64,000 nt of DNA from Candidatus Regiella insecticola LSR1. Lineage in GTDB: Bacteria; Pseudomonadota; Gammaproteobacteria; Enterobacterales; Enterobacteriaceae. The number at the start of each line of letters is the position of its first letter. Position 1 is the first letter of the stretch. The DNA lies in assembly GCF_000143625.1 (NCBI RefSeq), contig NZ_GL379590.1:31323-95322 (forward strand), read 5' to 3'. Under the pieces are notes generated by a model. It was not told the origin of the DNA and made no database searches. It worked only from the letters and a program-made list of their open reading frames with translations. This document shows positions 20,925 to 30,643 of this stretch, piece by piece. Position numbers and translations under genes: made by a program.

Positions 20925-21130
20925 CGAATAAAAATAATAGTAAGAATTAATAAGACAATTAATTGCTGATTTATTAATCTCTATATAAAAAAAAATAATA
21001 AAAAAAAATAATAAAAAAATAGCTTTTTTATCATGATATTGACCTGCTTTTTTCTAGCACAGCCTCCCGACTTTTCGCGATATTTCACAAAATAACCCCA
21101 CAAATAAACTGAAAGCTGACTGGCGATACC

Positions 21131-21160
21131 TTGACAAGGTTTTAAAACCCTCCGTAAACT
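21131..21160 (+). promoter_or_regulatory. Predicted mraZ (dcw) promoter
   Basis: TTGACA at 21131-21136 and TAAACT at 21155-21160 with an 18-base spacer, just upstream of the MraZ-type repeats. This position matches the enteric Pmra promoter that drives the dcw cluster. Confidence 0.65.
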
Positions 21161-21166
21161 CTTTAG

Positions 21167-21190
21167 TGGGGATTTGTGGGATAAAGTGGT
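21167..21190 (+). promoter_or_regulatory. MraZ operator (TGGG direct repeats)
   Basis: Three units TGGGG, TGGGA and TGG(T) start at 21167, 21177 and 21187, exactly 10 bases apart. In E. coli MraZ binds such TGGGN repeats with 5-base spacers downstream of Pmra and represses the cluster. The operator survives although mraZ is altered at its 3' end. Confidence 0.7.
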
Positions 21191-21203
21191 AAATAAGATC
21201 ACA

Positions 21204-21330
21204 TATACCCTTCGCCTTTGCAGTTCCGCTAGGCGGCCAGGGCGTGAGACCCGATGAGCGTAGATAAACTACGTGATTCGGGCGAGGATCCGCAGCCAAC
21301 AACGCGGCAGCTTCAAAGGCGAAGGGTATA
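21204..21330 (+). repeat. ERIC-type repeat, 127 bp, in the dcw leader
   Basis: Full-length copy from TATACCC to GGGTATA inserted between the MraZ operator and the mraZ ATG. It adds a 127-base hairpin-forming segment to the 5' untranslated region of the cluster message. Confidence 0.92.
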
Positions 21331-21345
21331 AAGGGTGGTGCGACT

Positions 21346-21837
21346 ATGTTCCGTGGGGCAACCTTGATTAATCTCGACAGTAAAGGACGGCTTGCCGTAC
21401 CAACCCGGTATCGGGATTTACTTAATGAGGAATCGCAAGGCCAGATGGTCTGTACTATCGACTTACATCAAGCCTGTTTACTGCTTTATCCACTCACTGA
21501 ATGGGAAATTATTGAGCATAAATTGTCCCGTTTATCAAGTATCAACCCATTTGAGCGCCGTATTCAGCGTCTATTATTGGGGCACGCCAGTGAATGCCAA
21601 ATGGATGGCGCCGGCCGATTATTAATCGCCAGCACATTGCGTCAACATAGCAAACTGACAAAAGAGATCATCTTAGTCGGTCAGTTCAATAAATTTGAAC
21701 TTTGGAATGAACAACTTTGGTATCAGCAAGTTAAAAACGATATTGCAGCAGAACAATCCGCACAGGAGCCCCGCTATCTGAGCGGTTACAAGACTTATCT
21801 TTATAGTGTGGTAATAAAGCATGTTAATAAAATGTAA
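21346..21837 (+). CDS. mraZ: Transcriptional regulator MraZ, frameshifted C-terminus
   Basis: MraZ is the ring-forming AbrB-fold repressor of the dcw promoter. Two MraZ domains are present ([20 protein letters not shown] and [10 protein letters not shown]). The 163-residue frame ends in [20 protein letters not shown], unlike the family. In the adjacent frame the DNA reads [10 protein letters not shown] and stop, the normal E. coli tail, so one base has been lost in the C run around 21769-21772. The new tail overruns the normal stop and overlaps rsmH by 17 bases. The DNA-binding part is untouched, so some function is likely. Confidence 0.9.
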   Translation: MFRGATLINLDSKGRLAVPTRYRDLLNEESQGQMVCTIDLHQACLLLYPLTEWEIIEHKLSRLSSINPFERRIQRLLLGHASECQMDGAGRLLIASTLRQHSKLTKEIILVGQFNKFELWNEQLWYQQVKNDIAAEQSAQEPRYLSGYKTYLYSVVIKHVNKM

Positions 21838-22762
21838 GCATGAAAGCGTATTGCTAGAGCAAGCGGTGCACTGCCTCAACCTCCGTGATGACGGCATTTA
21901 TGTCGACGGTACTTTTGGTCTTGGGGGGCATTCTCGTCTGATTCTTTCTCGACTCGGACAACAAGGGCGTTTGATTGCTATTGATCGTGATCCACAAGCA
22001 GTTGAAGTGGCGAAATCCATTACCGATCCACGTTTTTCTATTATCCATGGACCCTTTTCTGAATTAGCGCGTTATGCCCAGGAAAGTGATCTTATCGGGC
22101 GGATCGATGGTGTGTTGTTCGATTTAGGCGTCTCATCACCGCAATTAGATAATCCACAACGCGGATTTTCTTTTATGCGCGATGGTCCGCTTGATATGCG
22201 TATGGATCCTTCGCGCGGTTTGTCAGCAGCACAATGGTTAATGAAAGCCTCCGCGGATGAAATTGCTTGGGTGTTGAAAACCTTTGGTGAGGAGCGCTTT
22301 GCCAAACGCCTCGCTCGCGCCATCGTTGAACGCAATCAGCAACAGCCCATGCATCGCACTCAAGAATTAGCGGATTTGATTGTGAATATCCTGCCGATGC
22401 GGGAAAAACATAAACATCCCGCAACCCGTAGTTTTCAAGCTATTCGTATCTATATTAACAGCGAACTGGAAGAAATTACGCGAGCATTGGAAGCATCACT
22501 GAGTGTCTTAGCGCCAAAAGGGAGAATTTCAGTCATTAGTTTCCATTCGCTCGAAGATCGCATTGTCAAAAATTTTATCCGTCAACAGAGTCGTGGGCCA
22601 CAAATTCCAGTCGGTATGCCACTGACTGAAACACAATTACGCCTGATGGGCGGCGCTAATCTAAAAACGATGGGAAAAATGATGCCATCGGCAGAAGAAG
22701 TAGCAGAAAATCCTAGAGCGCGTAGCGCGGTACTGCGTTTTGCGGAAAGGATAGCACTATGA
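21821..22762 (+). CDS. rsmH: 16S rRNA (cytosine-1402-N4)-methyltransferase RsmH
   Basis: RsmH methylates C1402 in the ribosomal P site. The 313-residue frame shows [35 protein letters not shown] and the C-terminal [14 protein letters not shown], all typical. The start ATG at 21821 lies within the overrun mraZ reading frame. ftsL begins before its stop. Intact. Confidence 0.95.
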   Translation: MLIKCKHESVLLEQAVHCLNLRDDGIYVDGTFGLGGHSRLILSRLGQQGRLIAIDRDPQAVEVAKSITDPRFSIIHGPFSELARYAQESDLIGRIDGVLFDLGVSSPQLDNPQRGFSFMRDGPLDMRMDPSRGLSAAQWLMKASADEIAWVLKTFGEERFAKRLARAIVERNQQQPMHRTQELADLIVNILPMREKHKHPATRSFQAIRIYINSELEEITRALEASLSVLAPKGRISVISFHSLEDRIVKNFIRQQSRGPQIPVGMPLTETQLRLMGGANLKTMGKMMPSAEEVAENPRARSAVLRFAERIAL

Positions 22763-23115
22763 TTAGCTATCAAAAATACAGTTTAATCCAGCTAATAGGA
22801 ACAGATTTAGTCCGTAATGCAAAAATACCATTGATATTACTATTTACGGTATTGCTATCTGCAATCTTAGTGGTAACGACGACTTACCAGACTCGTTTAT
22901 TGACGGCAAAGCGTGAACTGCTCATCTTGGAGAGAAATGCGTTAGACATCGAATGGCGTAATTTGATTTTAGAAGAAAAAGCACTGAGTGCTCATCACCG
23001 AATTGCCACTATCGCCCGTAAAAAATTAAAAATGCAATATGTTGCTCCAGAAGAAGAAAAAATTGTTATTGATCAATCACTGCTCCATCGATATGGAAAT
23101 AAATATACCCAATGA
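22759..23115 (+). CDS. ftsL: Cell division protein FtsL, ERIC-derived stop
   Basis: FtsL is a bitopic divisome protein that bridges FtsQ/FtsB and FtsWI. The 118-residue frame has a short cytoplasmic tail, one membrane span (about residues 22-43) and the conserved [14 protein letters not shown] segment of the periplasmic coiled coil. The final residues KYTQ and the TGA are read from the ERIC that starts at 23104. Four-base overlap with rsmH (ATGA-type). Confidence 0.93.
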   Translation: MISYQKYSLIQLIGTDLVRNAKIPLILLFTVLLSAILVVTTTYQTRLLTAKRELLILERNALDIEWRNLILEEKALSAHHRIATIARKKLKMQYVAPEEEKIVIDQSLLHRYGNKYTQ

Positions 23116-23222
23116 ATTTCGAATTACGGTAAGGCGGCAATCAAGTGAATCCCAGGAGTGTGGTACATGACTGAAACGAGTAATCGCTGCCAACGCCGCC
23201 GTAACTTGAAAGGCGAAGGGTT
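23104..23222 (+). repeat. ERIC-type repeat (classical core), ftsL-ftsI junction
   Basis: 119 bp with the core GTGAATCCCAGGAGTGTGGT and TGACTGAAACGAG, the closest here to the published ERIC consensus. It supplies the ftsL stop and lies 40 bases before ftsI. Confidence 0.9.
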
Positions 23223-23262
23223 GGAAATTATCGCCCCTAACTGACCCAGGTCAAGGAACCTA

Positions 23263-25032
23263 ATGAAAACAGCTAAAACAATCAACAAGTTGAAACATCG
23301 AAAGCCACAAACCAGCTTTATTAGCTGGCGTTTCGCTTTACTTTGTAGCTGTATTTTATTGGTGATGATCGGATTAATGATCCGTACAGCATACCTACAA
23401 GTGATCAATCCGGAACAGCTGGTACGTGAAGGCGACATGCGTTCGCTGCGCGTGCAGTCCGTCCCCACTGCCCGCGGCATGATCAGCGACAGATCAGGAC
23501 GTCCATTGGCGGTGAGTGTACCTGTTAATGCCATTTGGATCGATCCTAAAGCATTACTTGACGCAGGGGGATTCACTTCAGATCCACGTTGGAAAGCACT
23601 CTCTGACGCATTAGACATCCCTTTTGATCACTTAGTTAAACGTATTAATGCTAATCCTAAAGGACGTTTTATTTATTTAGCGCGTCAGGTCAATCCGACT
23701 ACCAGTGATTATATTCAAAAATTAAAATTACCCGGTATCCATTTGCGAGAAGAATCACGCCGCTATTACCCTGCCGGTCAAGTGATGGCACATATTATTG
23801 GCGTGACGAATATTGATGGCCAAGGCATTGAAGGAATAGAAAAAAGTTTTAACGATTGGCTTACCGGCCGTCCTGGCGAGCGTACGGTACGTAAAGATCG
23901 CTATGGGCGGGTGATAGAAGACATCTCTTCGATTGAAAGCCAGGCAGCCCATAATTTGACCTTGAGTGTGGATGAACGTTTACAAGGGTTAGTCTATCGT
24001 GAACTCAATAATGCAGTGGCCTTTAACAAAGCAGACTCGGGCTCTGCCGTTTTGGTTGATGTAAATACAGGTGAAGTTTTAGCCATGGCCAATAGCCCTT
24101 CTTACAATCCGAATAATTTAACTCATACCACTCAAGCCGCGATGCGTAACCGGGCAATAACGGATAATTTTGAGCCCGGTTCAACCGTGAAACCAATGGT
24201 AGTAATGGCCGCCTTACAGAATGGGGTGGTGGAAGAAGACAGCTTATTAAATACCCTGCCGTATTACATTAATGGCCATGAAATTAAAGATGTGGGGCGT
24301 TATACCAAGCTATCGATAACAGGGATCTTACAAAAATCGAGCAATGTGGGGGTTTCTCGCATGGCATTAGCGATGCCTGCGGCATCATTAGTCGATACTT
24401 ACTCTCTTTTTGGTTTTGGTAAAGCCACCGAATTAGGATTGGTGGGCGAGAGTAGTGGTCTATATCCTAGTAAAAGAAAACGTTGGTCAGATTTAGAAAA
24501 GGCTACTTTTTCTTACGGCTATGGACTGATGGTAACACCACTACAATTAGCCAGAATCTACGCCACCATCGGCAGCATGGGGATTTATCGTCCACTGTCG
24601 ATTATTAAGGTCAATGCCCCGGTGATAGGTAAACGTATTTTCCCTGAAAAATTAGTTCGCAGCGTGGTACATATGATGGAAAGCGTCGCTTTACCTGGTG
24701 GGGGTGGCGTAAAAGCCGCGATTAATGGTTATCGGCTAGCGATTAAAACCGGGACGGCAAAAAAAGTGGGTCCTGACGGAAAATATATGAAAAAGTACAT
24801 TGCTTTTACCGCTGGCGTTGCTCCAGCTAGCAATCCTCGTTTCGCGTTGTTGGTGGTGATTGATGATCCACAGGCAGGAAAATATTACGGCGGGGCGGTT
24901 TCTGCTCCGGTATTTGGCGCCATCATGCGAGGGGTATTACGTACCATGAACATTGAGCCTGATGCCCTGCCCACGGTGAATGAAAGCCAATTGGTCGTGA
25001 ATAGAAAAGAGGTATTAGGTGGCAGATCGTAA
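23263..25032 (+). CDS. ftsI: Septal peptidoglycan transpeptidase FtsI (PBP3)
   Basis: FtsI cross-links septal murein and works with FtsW. The 589-residue frame has a membrane anchor (about residues 23-45), the active-site STVK at Ser307 (the same number as E. coli), KSSN and KTGT motifs. The start matches the family ([12 protein letters not shown] following a basic N-tail) and follows an AAGGAA. It overlaps murE by 14 bases. Intact and free of repeats. Confidence 0.96.
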   Translation: MKTAKTINKLKHRKPQTSFISWRFALLCSCILLVMIGLMIRTAYLQVINPEQLVREGDMRSLRVQSVPTARGMISDRSGRPLAVSVPVNAIWIDPKALLDAGGFTSDPRWKALSDALDIPFDHLVKRINANPKGRFIYLARQVNPTTSDYIQKLKLPGIHLREESRRYYPAGQVMAHIIGVTNIDGQGIEGIEKSFNDWLTGRPGERTVRKDRYGRVIEDISSIESQAAHNLTLSVDERLQGLVYRELNNAVAFNKADSGSAVLVDVNTGEVLAMANSPSYNPNNLTHTTQAAMRNRAITDNFEPGSTVKPMVVMAALQNGVVEEDSLLNTLPYYINGHEIKDVGRYTKLSITGILQKSSNVGVSRMALAMPAASLVDTYSLFGFGKATELGLVGESSGLYPSKRKRWSDLEKATFSYGYGLMVTPLQLARIYATIGSMGIYRPLSIIKVNAPVIGKRIFPEKLVRSVVHMMESVALPGGGGVKAAINGYRLAIKTGTAKKVGPDGKYMKKYIAFTAGVAPASNPRFALLVVIDDPQAGKYYGGAVSAPVFGAIMRGVLRTMNIEPDALPTVNESQLVVNRKEVLGGRS

Positions 25033-26563
25033 CTTACGCGATTTATTGGCTCCTTATTTATTGGATCCTTACAAGCAAGATGTTCCGTCACTCCCATTGA
25101 GTGAAATGGTTTTAGATAGCCGCCTTGTCGCTAAGGGGGATGTATTTATCGCGCTTGTCGGTCACCAAACGGATGGACGTCATTATATTTCACAAGCTAT
25201 CGCGCAAGGCGCTACCGCGGTTATTGCCGAGGCGCAAGGCCAATCAGCCCCTTCTATACCCACACAACAACGCGGCGGCTTCAAAGGCGAAGGGTATATC
25301 ACGACAATACAGGGGGTGCCGATAGTCTACCTCAATCATTTAAATCAACATCTGTCTAAACTCGCTGGACAATTTTATCATCAGCCCGGGGCGCGATTAA
25401 AACTGGTTGGCGTCACGGGTACCAACGGCAAAACCACGCTCACACAATTATTGGCACAATGGAGTCAAGCGTTAGGCAATATTAGTGCAGTCATGGGAAC
25501 CCTCGGTAATGGTTTATTACAACAATCGCTGATAGCAACAGAAAACACCACAGGCTCAGCCATTGATGTTCAAAAAACACTTAACCATTTTGTCATGCAA
25601 GGCGCGAATTTTGCGGCGATGGAGGTGTCTTCTCACGGTTTAGTACAACATCGGGTCACGGCATTACCCTTTACTGCTGCGGTGTTTACCAATTTAAGTC
25701 GCGATCATCTCGATTATCATGGCGATATGGCTCGCTATGAGGCGGCAAAATGGCAGTTATTTTCTACTCATCATGCCAAAGAAAAAATTATTAATGCCGA
25801 TGATCAGGTCGGTCGTCGTTGGCTACACCAATTACCTCATGCAGTAGCAGTGAGCATGGAAGGGAAGATCCCTGCCGATTGGAAAGGTCGTTGGCTGGAA
25901 ACCAAAAATATCAATTATCACGCCCAGGGTGTCACACTCAGGTTTGATTCAAGCTGGGGTGAGGGGCGTTTGGTGAGCCGTTTGTTAGGGGCATTTAATG
26001 TTAGTAATTTATTAATGGCTTTAGCGACGCTATTAGCATTGGATTACCCATTAAAAAAACTCGTGGCGACGGTATCACAGTTGCAGGCCGTTTGTGGGCG
26101 AATGGAAGTATTTAATGCGTTAGATAGACCAACAGTGATAGTGGATTATGCACATACTCCCGATGCGTTAGAAAAAGCATTAGCCGCCGCGCGTTTACAT
26201 TGCAAAGGTCAATTATGGTGTGTGTTTGGCTGTGGTGGTGATCGAGACAAAGGCAAACGCGCCCTGATGGGTGGCATTGCTGAGCAATGGGCGGATCATC
26301 TGGTAGTGACCGATGATAACCCTCGCACTGAGGATCCTGGTGCGATTGTCGCGGATATTCTGAGCGGTTTGGTCGAGATAAGGCATGCTGTGGTGATACA
26401 TAATCGAGCTGAGGCTATTAACAGCGTTGTGATGCAAGCAAAAGAGCAGGATGTAGTGGTAGTGGCAGGAAAAGGGCATGAAGATTACCAATTAGTGGGG
26501 AATCGGCGGCTAACTTTCTCTGACCGCCATATTGTCGCACAACTCTTAGGAGCCATAGCATGA
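25019..26563 (+). CDS. murE: UDP-MurNAc-tripeptide synthetase MurE, with in-frame ERIC remnant
   Basis: MurE adds meso-DAP to UDP-MurNAc-L-Ala-D-Glu. The 514-residue protein has the N-terminal UDP-binding domain (MVLDSR), the P-loop [10 protein letters not shown], the DAP-recognition DDNPRTEDP and the C-terminal AGKGHEDYQ. Residues about 80-94 ([13 protein letters not shown]) are absent from other MurE proteins and are encoded by a 44-bp ERIC remnant. They lie in the loop between the first strands of domain 1 and GVPIVYL. Frame and all active-site motifs are kept, so it is very likely functional. Confidence 0.95.
   Translation: MADRNLRDLLAPYLLDPYKQDVPSLPLSEMVLDSRLVAKGDVFIALVGHQTDGRHYISQAIAQGATAVIAEAQGQSAPSIPTQQRGGFKGEGYITTIQGVPIVYLNHLNQHLSKLAGQFYHQPGARLKLVGVTGTNGKTTLTQLLAQWSQALGNISAVMGTLGNGLLQQSLIATENTTGSAIDVQKTLNHFVMQGANFAAMEVSSHGLVQHRVTALPFTAAVFTNLSRDHLDYHGDMARYEAAKWQLFSTHHAKEKIINADDQVGRRWLHQLPHAVAVSMEGKIPADWKGRWLETKNINYHAQGVTLRFDSSWGEGRLVSRLLGAFNVSNLLMALATLLALDYPLKKLVATVSQLQAVCGRMEVFNALDRPTVIVDYAHTPDALEKALAAARLHCKGQLWCVFGCGGDRDKGKRALMGGIAEQWADHLVVTDDNPRTEDPGAIVADILSGLVEIRHAVVIHNRAEAINSVVMQAKEQDVVVVAGKGHEDYQLVGNRRLTFSDRHIVAQLLGAIA
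25255..25298 (+). repeat. ERIC remnant inside murE, 44 bp
   Basis: TATACCCACA joined directly to CAACAACGCGGCGGCTTC and AAAGGCGAAGGGTATA. The left half and core are deleted but both TATA ends are kept. Net addition of 42 nt (14 codons) if one TA belongs to the target. Confidence 0.88.
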
Positions 26564-28125
26564 TTCCTCTTTCTTTGCGGCAATTAGCCCAGGTGCTTAA
26601 TGCAGAATTGATAGGCATTGAACACGCAAGTGATCACGCCCTGGTAACCCAGGTGGTCATTGATAGTCGAAAGCTAAGCACAGGTTGTCTCTTTGTTGCT
26701 TTAAAAGGAGCACGTTTTGATGGGCATGACTTTGCCGAAGAGGCGATTACCGCCGGCGCTATAGCATTGTTGGTTAATAAAATTGCAATGAATAAACAGC
26801 AAGTTGATCCCTCTTTATACCCTTCGCCTTTGAAGTTGCCTTTCGGCTGCCAGGGCGACCGACCGATGAGCGTAGACAACTACGTGATTCGGCGAGCACC
26901 CGCAGCCAACAACGCGACGGCTTCAAAGGCAAAGGGTATATCATTAAAAAGCGTTCCCTTACCGATCCCTCAGCTCGTGGTGCAAGATACTCGCCTCGCA
27001 TTGGGACAACTCGCCTCTTGGCTGCGTCAACAAGTATCGGCTCGTGTGGTCGCGGTAACCGGCTCTTCCGGCAAAACCTCAGTAAAAGAAATGACGGCAG
27101 CCATTTTACGTCAATGCAAAACGCCGACGAAAAAAAATAGCCATGTGCTTTATACCTCAGGTAATCAAAATAATGATATCGGAGTGCCATTGACGTTATT
27201 GCGTTTAACCGCTGAACATGATTTTGTGGTGATTGAACTGGGGGCTAATCATTTGGGGGAGATTGCCTACAGCGCCGGTTTATCGCGTCCTGAAAGTGTA
27301 TTAGTGAATAATTTAGCGGCAGCGCATCTGGAAGGGTTTGGCTCTTTGGCTGCAGTGGCTCAGGCAAAAGGTGAAATATTTTCTGTCCTCCCGCCACAGG
27401 GTTACGCCATTATTAATGCAGACAGTCACGACTGGCCACATTGGCAGGGGATGTTATCTCAGCAACGTGTTTGGCGTTTTGCATTCAATGCCGGTGACGG
27501 CATTGATTTTTTTGCCAGTGATATCAAGGTTGATTCTCAAACAACGCGCTTCATTTTACATTCGCCGTTGGGTTCAGTGGAAATTTCATTGTCGTTGCTC
27601 GGTCGACATAACGTGGCCAATGCATTGGCCGCCGCGGCCTTAGCCATGTCAGTCGGGGCAGATTTGGAGGCAATAGCTAAAGGATTAGCGCAATCCCATG
27701 CAACTCCTGGACGATTATTCCCTATTCTATTAGCAGAGGGAAAATTATTACTCGATGACAGCTATAACGCCAATGTGGGCTCTATGATAGCAGCAGCACA
27801 GCTATTGGCAGAGATGCCAGGTTACCGCGTTATGGCGGTGGGTGACATGGGGGAATTAGGCGAAACCGCAGTAGATTGTCATCGTCAAGTGGGCTCTGCT
27901 GCGAGGCAAGCAGGGATAGATAAAGTGTTGAGTGTAGGGACGCTCAGTCAGCAACTCAGTAGCGCAAGTGGTAATGGTGAGCATTTTCATGATCAGGTGG
28001 TGTTAACAGCGCGTTTAAAACAGTTGTTACAGGCGCACCCGATTATCACCCTATTAATTAAAGGTTCACGCAGTAGCGGCATGGAAAATGTCGTACAAGC
28101 GCTACAGGAGAACGCATCATGTTAG
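26560..28125 (+). CDS. murF: UDP-MurNAc-pentapeptide synthetase MurF, with in-frame ERIC insert
   Basis: MurF adds D-Ala-D-Ala to the murein precursor. The frame is 521 residues against 452 in E. coli. Normal motifs are present: [20 protein letters not shown]-loop [42 protein letters not shown]. The excess is mainly residues about 86-127 ([20 protein letters not shown] and on to SKAKGI), read from an ERIC copy between the N-terminal domain (ALLVNK) and the strand [12 protein letters not shown] small extra loop (KKNSH) follows the P-loop domain start. The frame survives the insertion, so a functional enzyme with a 40-residue surface loop is inferred. Confidence 0.95.
   Translation: MIPLSLRQLAQVLNAELIGIEHASDHALVTQVVIDSRKLSTGCLFVALKGARFDGHDFAEEAITAGAIALLVNKIAMNKQQVDPSLYPSPLKLPFGCQGDRPMSVDNYVIRRAPAANNATASKAKGISLKSVPLPIPQLVVQDTRLALGQLASWLRQQVSARVVAVTGSSGKTSVKEMTAAILRQCKTPTKKNSHVLYTSGNQNNDIGVPLTLLRLTAEHDFVVIELGANHLGEIAYSAGLSRPESVLVNNLAAAHLEGFGSLAAVAQAKGEIFSVLPPQGYAIINADSHDWPHWQGMLSQQRVWRFAFNAGDGIDFFASDIKVDSQTTRFILHSPLGSVEISLSLLGRHNVANALAAAALAMSVGADLEAIAKGLAQSHATPGRLFPILLAEGKLLLDDSYNANVGSMIAAAQLLAEMPGYRVMAVGDMGELGETAVDCHRQVGSAARQAGIDKVLSVGTLSQQLSSASGNGEHFHDQVVLTARLKQLLQAHPIITLLIKGSRSSGMENVVQALQENASC
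26816..26940 (+). repeat. ERIC-type repeat inside murF, 125 bp
   Basis: Complete copy from TATACCC to GGGTATA. Net addition 123 nt (41 codons) counting one TA as target. No stop occurs in the used frame. Confidence 0.93.
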
Positions 28126-29201
28126 TTTTGCTCGCTGAATATTTAGTGAAATTTTATTCTGGTTTTAATGTTTTTTCTTATTTAACCTTTCGCGCCATTG
28201 TGAGTCTGCTAACCGCATTTTTTATTTCTTTGTTGATGGGGCCCTATCTGATTGTGTGGTTACAGAAGCTACAGCTTGGCCAAGTGGTACGTGATGATGG
28301 ACCTGAATCACACTTGACCAAGAGTGGCACCCCAACGATGGGAGGCGTGATGATTTTGTTCTCCATCATTATTGCTATTTTAATGTGGGCTTATCCCTCT
28401 AATCCTTATGTCTGGTGTGTGTTGTTTATTTTGGTCAGTTACGGCGTGATAGGGTTTGTTGATGATTATCGTAAAGTGGTGCGCAAAAATGCTAAAGGTT
28501 TAATTGCGCGTTGGAAATATTTTTGGCAATCCGCTATCGCGCTCGTTGCCGCTTTTACCATGTATAGTATGGCGCATGAGATGCCAGCCACTCAATTAGT
28601 GGTGCCCTTTTTTAAAGATGTTATGCCGCAATTAGGTTTGCCCTATATCCTGTTAGCGTATTTTGTCATCGTTGGCACCAGTAATGCCGTTAACCTGACC
28701 GATGGGCTCGATGGATTAGCGATTGTGCCGACCGTATTGGTCGCAGCCGGTTTCTCATTGATTGCCTGGGCTACCGGCAATGTAAATTTTGCCCATTATT
28801 TGCATATCCCTCATCTGCGCTATGCAGGTGAGCTAGTGATTGTTTGTACCGCTATCGTGGGTGCAGGTCTAGGCTTTTTATGGTTTAACACTTATCCCGC
28901 TCAAGTGTTTATGGGGGATGTTGGTTCGCTGGCGCTGGGGGGGGCATTGGGTACCATCGCAGTGTTGCTGCGTCAGGAATTTTTATTGGTCATTATGGGC
29001 GGTGTATTTGTGGTTGAAACTTTATCCGTGATCTTACAGGTCGGATCTTTTAAATTGCGCGGCCAGCGGATTTTTCGCATGGCGCCGATTCATCATCATT
29101 ATGAACTTAAAGGGTGGCCAGAACCCCGGGTCATTGTGCGTTTTTGGATTATTTCGTTGATGCTAGTCTTGATTGGCCTGGCCACACTGAAGGTACGGTA
29201 A
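28119..29201 (+). CDS. mraY: Phospho-MurNAc-pentapeptide translocase MraY
   Basis: MraY transfers phospho-MurNAc-pentapeptide to undecaprenyl phosphate, making lipid I at the inner membrane. The 360-residue, ten-span protein is nearly identical to E. coli in key stretches: [28 protein letters not shown] with the catalytic Asp pair, [40 protein letters not shown]. It overlaps murF by 7 bases. Notably free of repeats. Confidence 0.97.
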   Translation: MLVLLAEYLVKFYSGFNVFSYLTFRAIVSLLTAFFISLLMGPYLIVWLQKLQLGQVVRDDGPESHLTKSGTPTMGGVMILFSIIIAILMWAYPSNPYVWCVLFILVSYGVIGFVDDYRKVVRKNAKGLIARWKYFWQSAIALVAAFTMYSMAHEMPATQLVVPFFKDVMPQLGLPYILLAYFVIVGTSNAVNLTDGLDGLAIVPTVLVAAGFSLIAWATGNVNFAHYLHIPHLRYAGELVIVCTAIVGAGLGFLWFNTYPAQVFMGDVGSLALGGALGTIAVLLRQEFLLVIMGGVFVVETLSVILQVGSFKLRGQRIFRMAPIHHHYELKGWPEPRVIVRFWIISLMLVLIGLATLKVR

Positions 29202-29203
29202 TT

Positions 29204-30643
29204 ATGATCGACTATCGCGGCAAAAAAGTGGTCATTATTGGGTTAGGATTAACCGGAATCTCCTGTGTCGAATTTTTTATGGCAAAAGGGGTTACACCTA
29301 AAGTGATGGATACTCGCATTAATCCACCCAATACAGATCAACTTCCTGCTGTATTAGAGTGTCACTTTGGTTCACTCAATCAAAAATGGTTGTTAGAGGC
29401 TGATTTAATTGTGGCTAGCCCCGGTGTGGCGCTGGCCGACCCCCTGCTAAATCAAGCAGTGGAAGCTGGACTAGAGGTGATCGGGGATATCGAATTATTT
29501 TGCCGTGAAAATCAGGTTCCGATTGTGGCGATTACCGGCTCTAATGGAAAAAGCACTGTCACTACACTGCTGGGTGAGATGGCGCGCAATGCGGGTTGGC
29601 AGGTAGGGGTTGGTGGTAATATTGGCATTCCAGCTTTAACGTTATTAAAGCAAAAATATCAATTAATCGTACTGGAATTATCCAGTTTTCAATTAGAAAC
29701 CACCTACAGTTTGCAGGCACAGGTGGCAACCATTCTTAACATTAGTGAAGATCACAGTGATCGTTATCCTCAGGGGCTCGAGCAGTACCAAGCGGCCAAA
29801 TTACGCATTTATGAAAATGCACACACCTGTGTTGTCAATGTTGATGACGCACTGACCAAACCAAAACAAGATACCAACGCGCATTATATACCCACAGTCC
29901 TTCAAGTTGCCGCTAGGCGGCCAGGACGTGAGACCGATGAGCGTAGACAGCTACGTGATTCGGCGAACGCCCGCAGCCAACAACGCGGCAGCTTCGAAGG
30001 CGAAGGGTATAGTAGCTTTGGTGTGGATGTTGGCGACTATCACCTGCATAAACAACAAAATACCGTTTGGTTACAAGCGCATGGTGAGAAAGTGTTAGAA
30101 ACAAGCAAAATGAAACTCTGTGGGCGTCATAATCATATCAATGCCTTGGCTGCATTAGCCTTGGCCGATGCGGCAGGTATCCCGCGCTCATCTAGCCTGG
30201 CTGTATTAACCACCTACTCTCGGCTCGCTCACCGCTTCCAGTCAGTATTTAAAAATAAGGGCATAAGTTGGATTAACGATTCCAAAGCCACTAATGTCGG
30301 CAGTACCAAAGCGGCGCTCGAGGGTTTAGCAATCGAAGGAACCTTGTACCTGCTGTTGGGCGGTGACGGCAAATCAGCTGATTTTTCACCCCTGCTTCCC
30401 TTTTTACAAGGTGAGCGTATTCGTATCTACTGTTTTGGCCGTGATGGCCAAAAATTGGCGCAATTACGCCCTGAAATTTCGCAATGTACCGATACTTTAC
30501 AGCAAGCAATGAGACTGCTCGCGCCGCAATTAGTCACTGGAGATCTTGTCTTACTTTCTCCCGCCTGTGCGAGCTTAGATCAGTTTCGTAATTATGAACA
30601 ACGGGGTAACGAATTTGCCTGTTTAGCAAAGGAGTTAGGCTGA
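29204..30643 (+). CDS. murD: UDP-MurNAc-L-alanine:D-glutamate ligase MurD, with in-frame ERIC insert
   Basis: MurD adds D-Glu to UDP-MurNAc-L-Ala. The frame has 479 residues against 438. [14 protein letters not shown]-loop [24 protein letters not shown] and NDSKATN are all present. Residues about 228-269 ([20 protein letters not shown] to FEGEGY) come from an ERIC copy. It is inserted in the central domain between DDALTKP and [11 protein letters not shown]. The ERIC is read in a different frame from those in murF and ftsW. The ATG at 29204 matches the family start; a longer upstream frame exists inside mraY but is not used by homologues. Confidence 0.95.
   Translation: MIDYRGKKVVIIGLGLTGISCVEFFMAKGVTPKVMDTRINPPNTDQLPAVLECHFGSLNQKWLLEADLIVASPGVALADPLLNQAVEAGLEVIGDIELFCRENQVPIVAITGSNGKSTVTTLLGEMARNAGWQVGVGGNIGIPALTLLKQKYQLIVLELSSFQLETTYSLQAQVATILNISEDHSDRYPQGLEQYQAAKLRIYENAHTCVVNVDDALTKPKQDTNAHYIPTVLQVAARRPGRETDERRQLRDSANARSQQRGSFEGEGYSSFGVDVGDYHLHKQQNTVWLQAHGEKVLETSKMKLCGRHNHINALAALALADAAGIPRSSSLAVLTTYSRLAHRFQSVFKNKGISWINDSKATNVGSTKAALEGLAIEGTLYLLLGGDGKSADFSPLLPFLQGERIRIYCFGRDGQKLAQLRPEISQCTDTLQQAMRLLAPQLVTGDLVLLSPACASLDQFRNYEQRGNEFACLAKELG
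29887..30011 (+). repeat. ERIC-type repeat inside murD, 125 bp
   Basis: TATACCCACAGTCCTTCAAG on the left, GCTTCGAAGGCGAAGGGTAT on the right. Net addition 123 nt (41 codons) with one TA as target. Confidence 0.93.

Noticed and set aside
29114..29203. MurD with 30 extra N-terminal residues
   Set aside because: This part overlaps mraY coding sequence and is not found in homologues.
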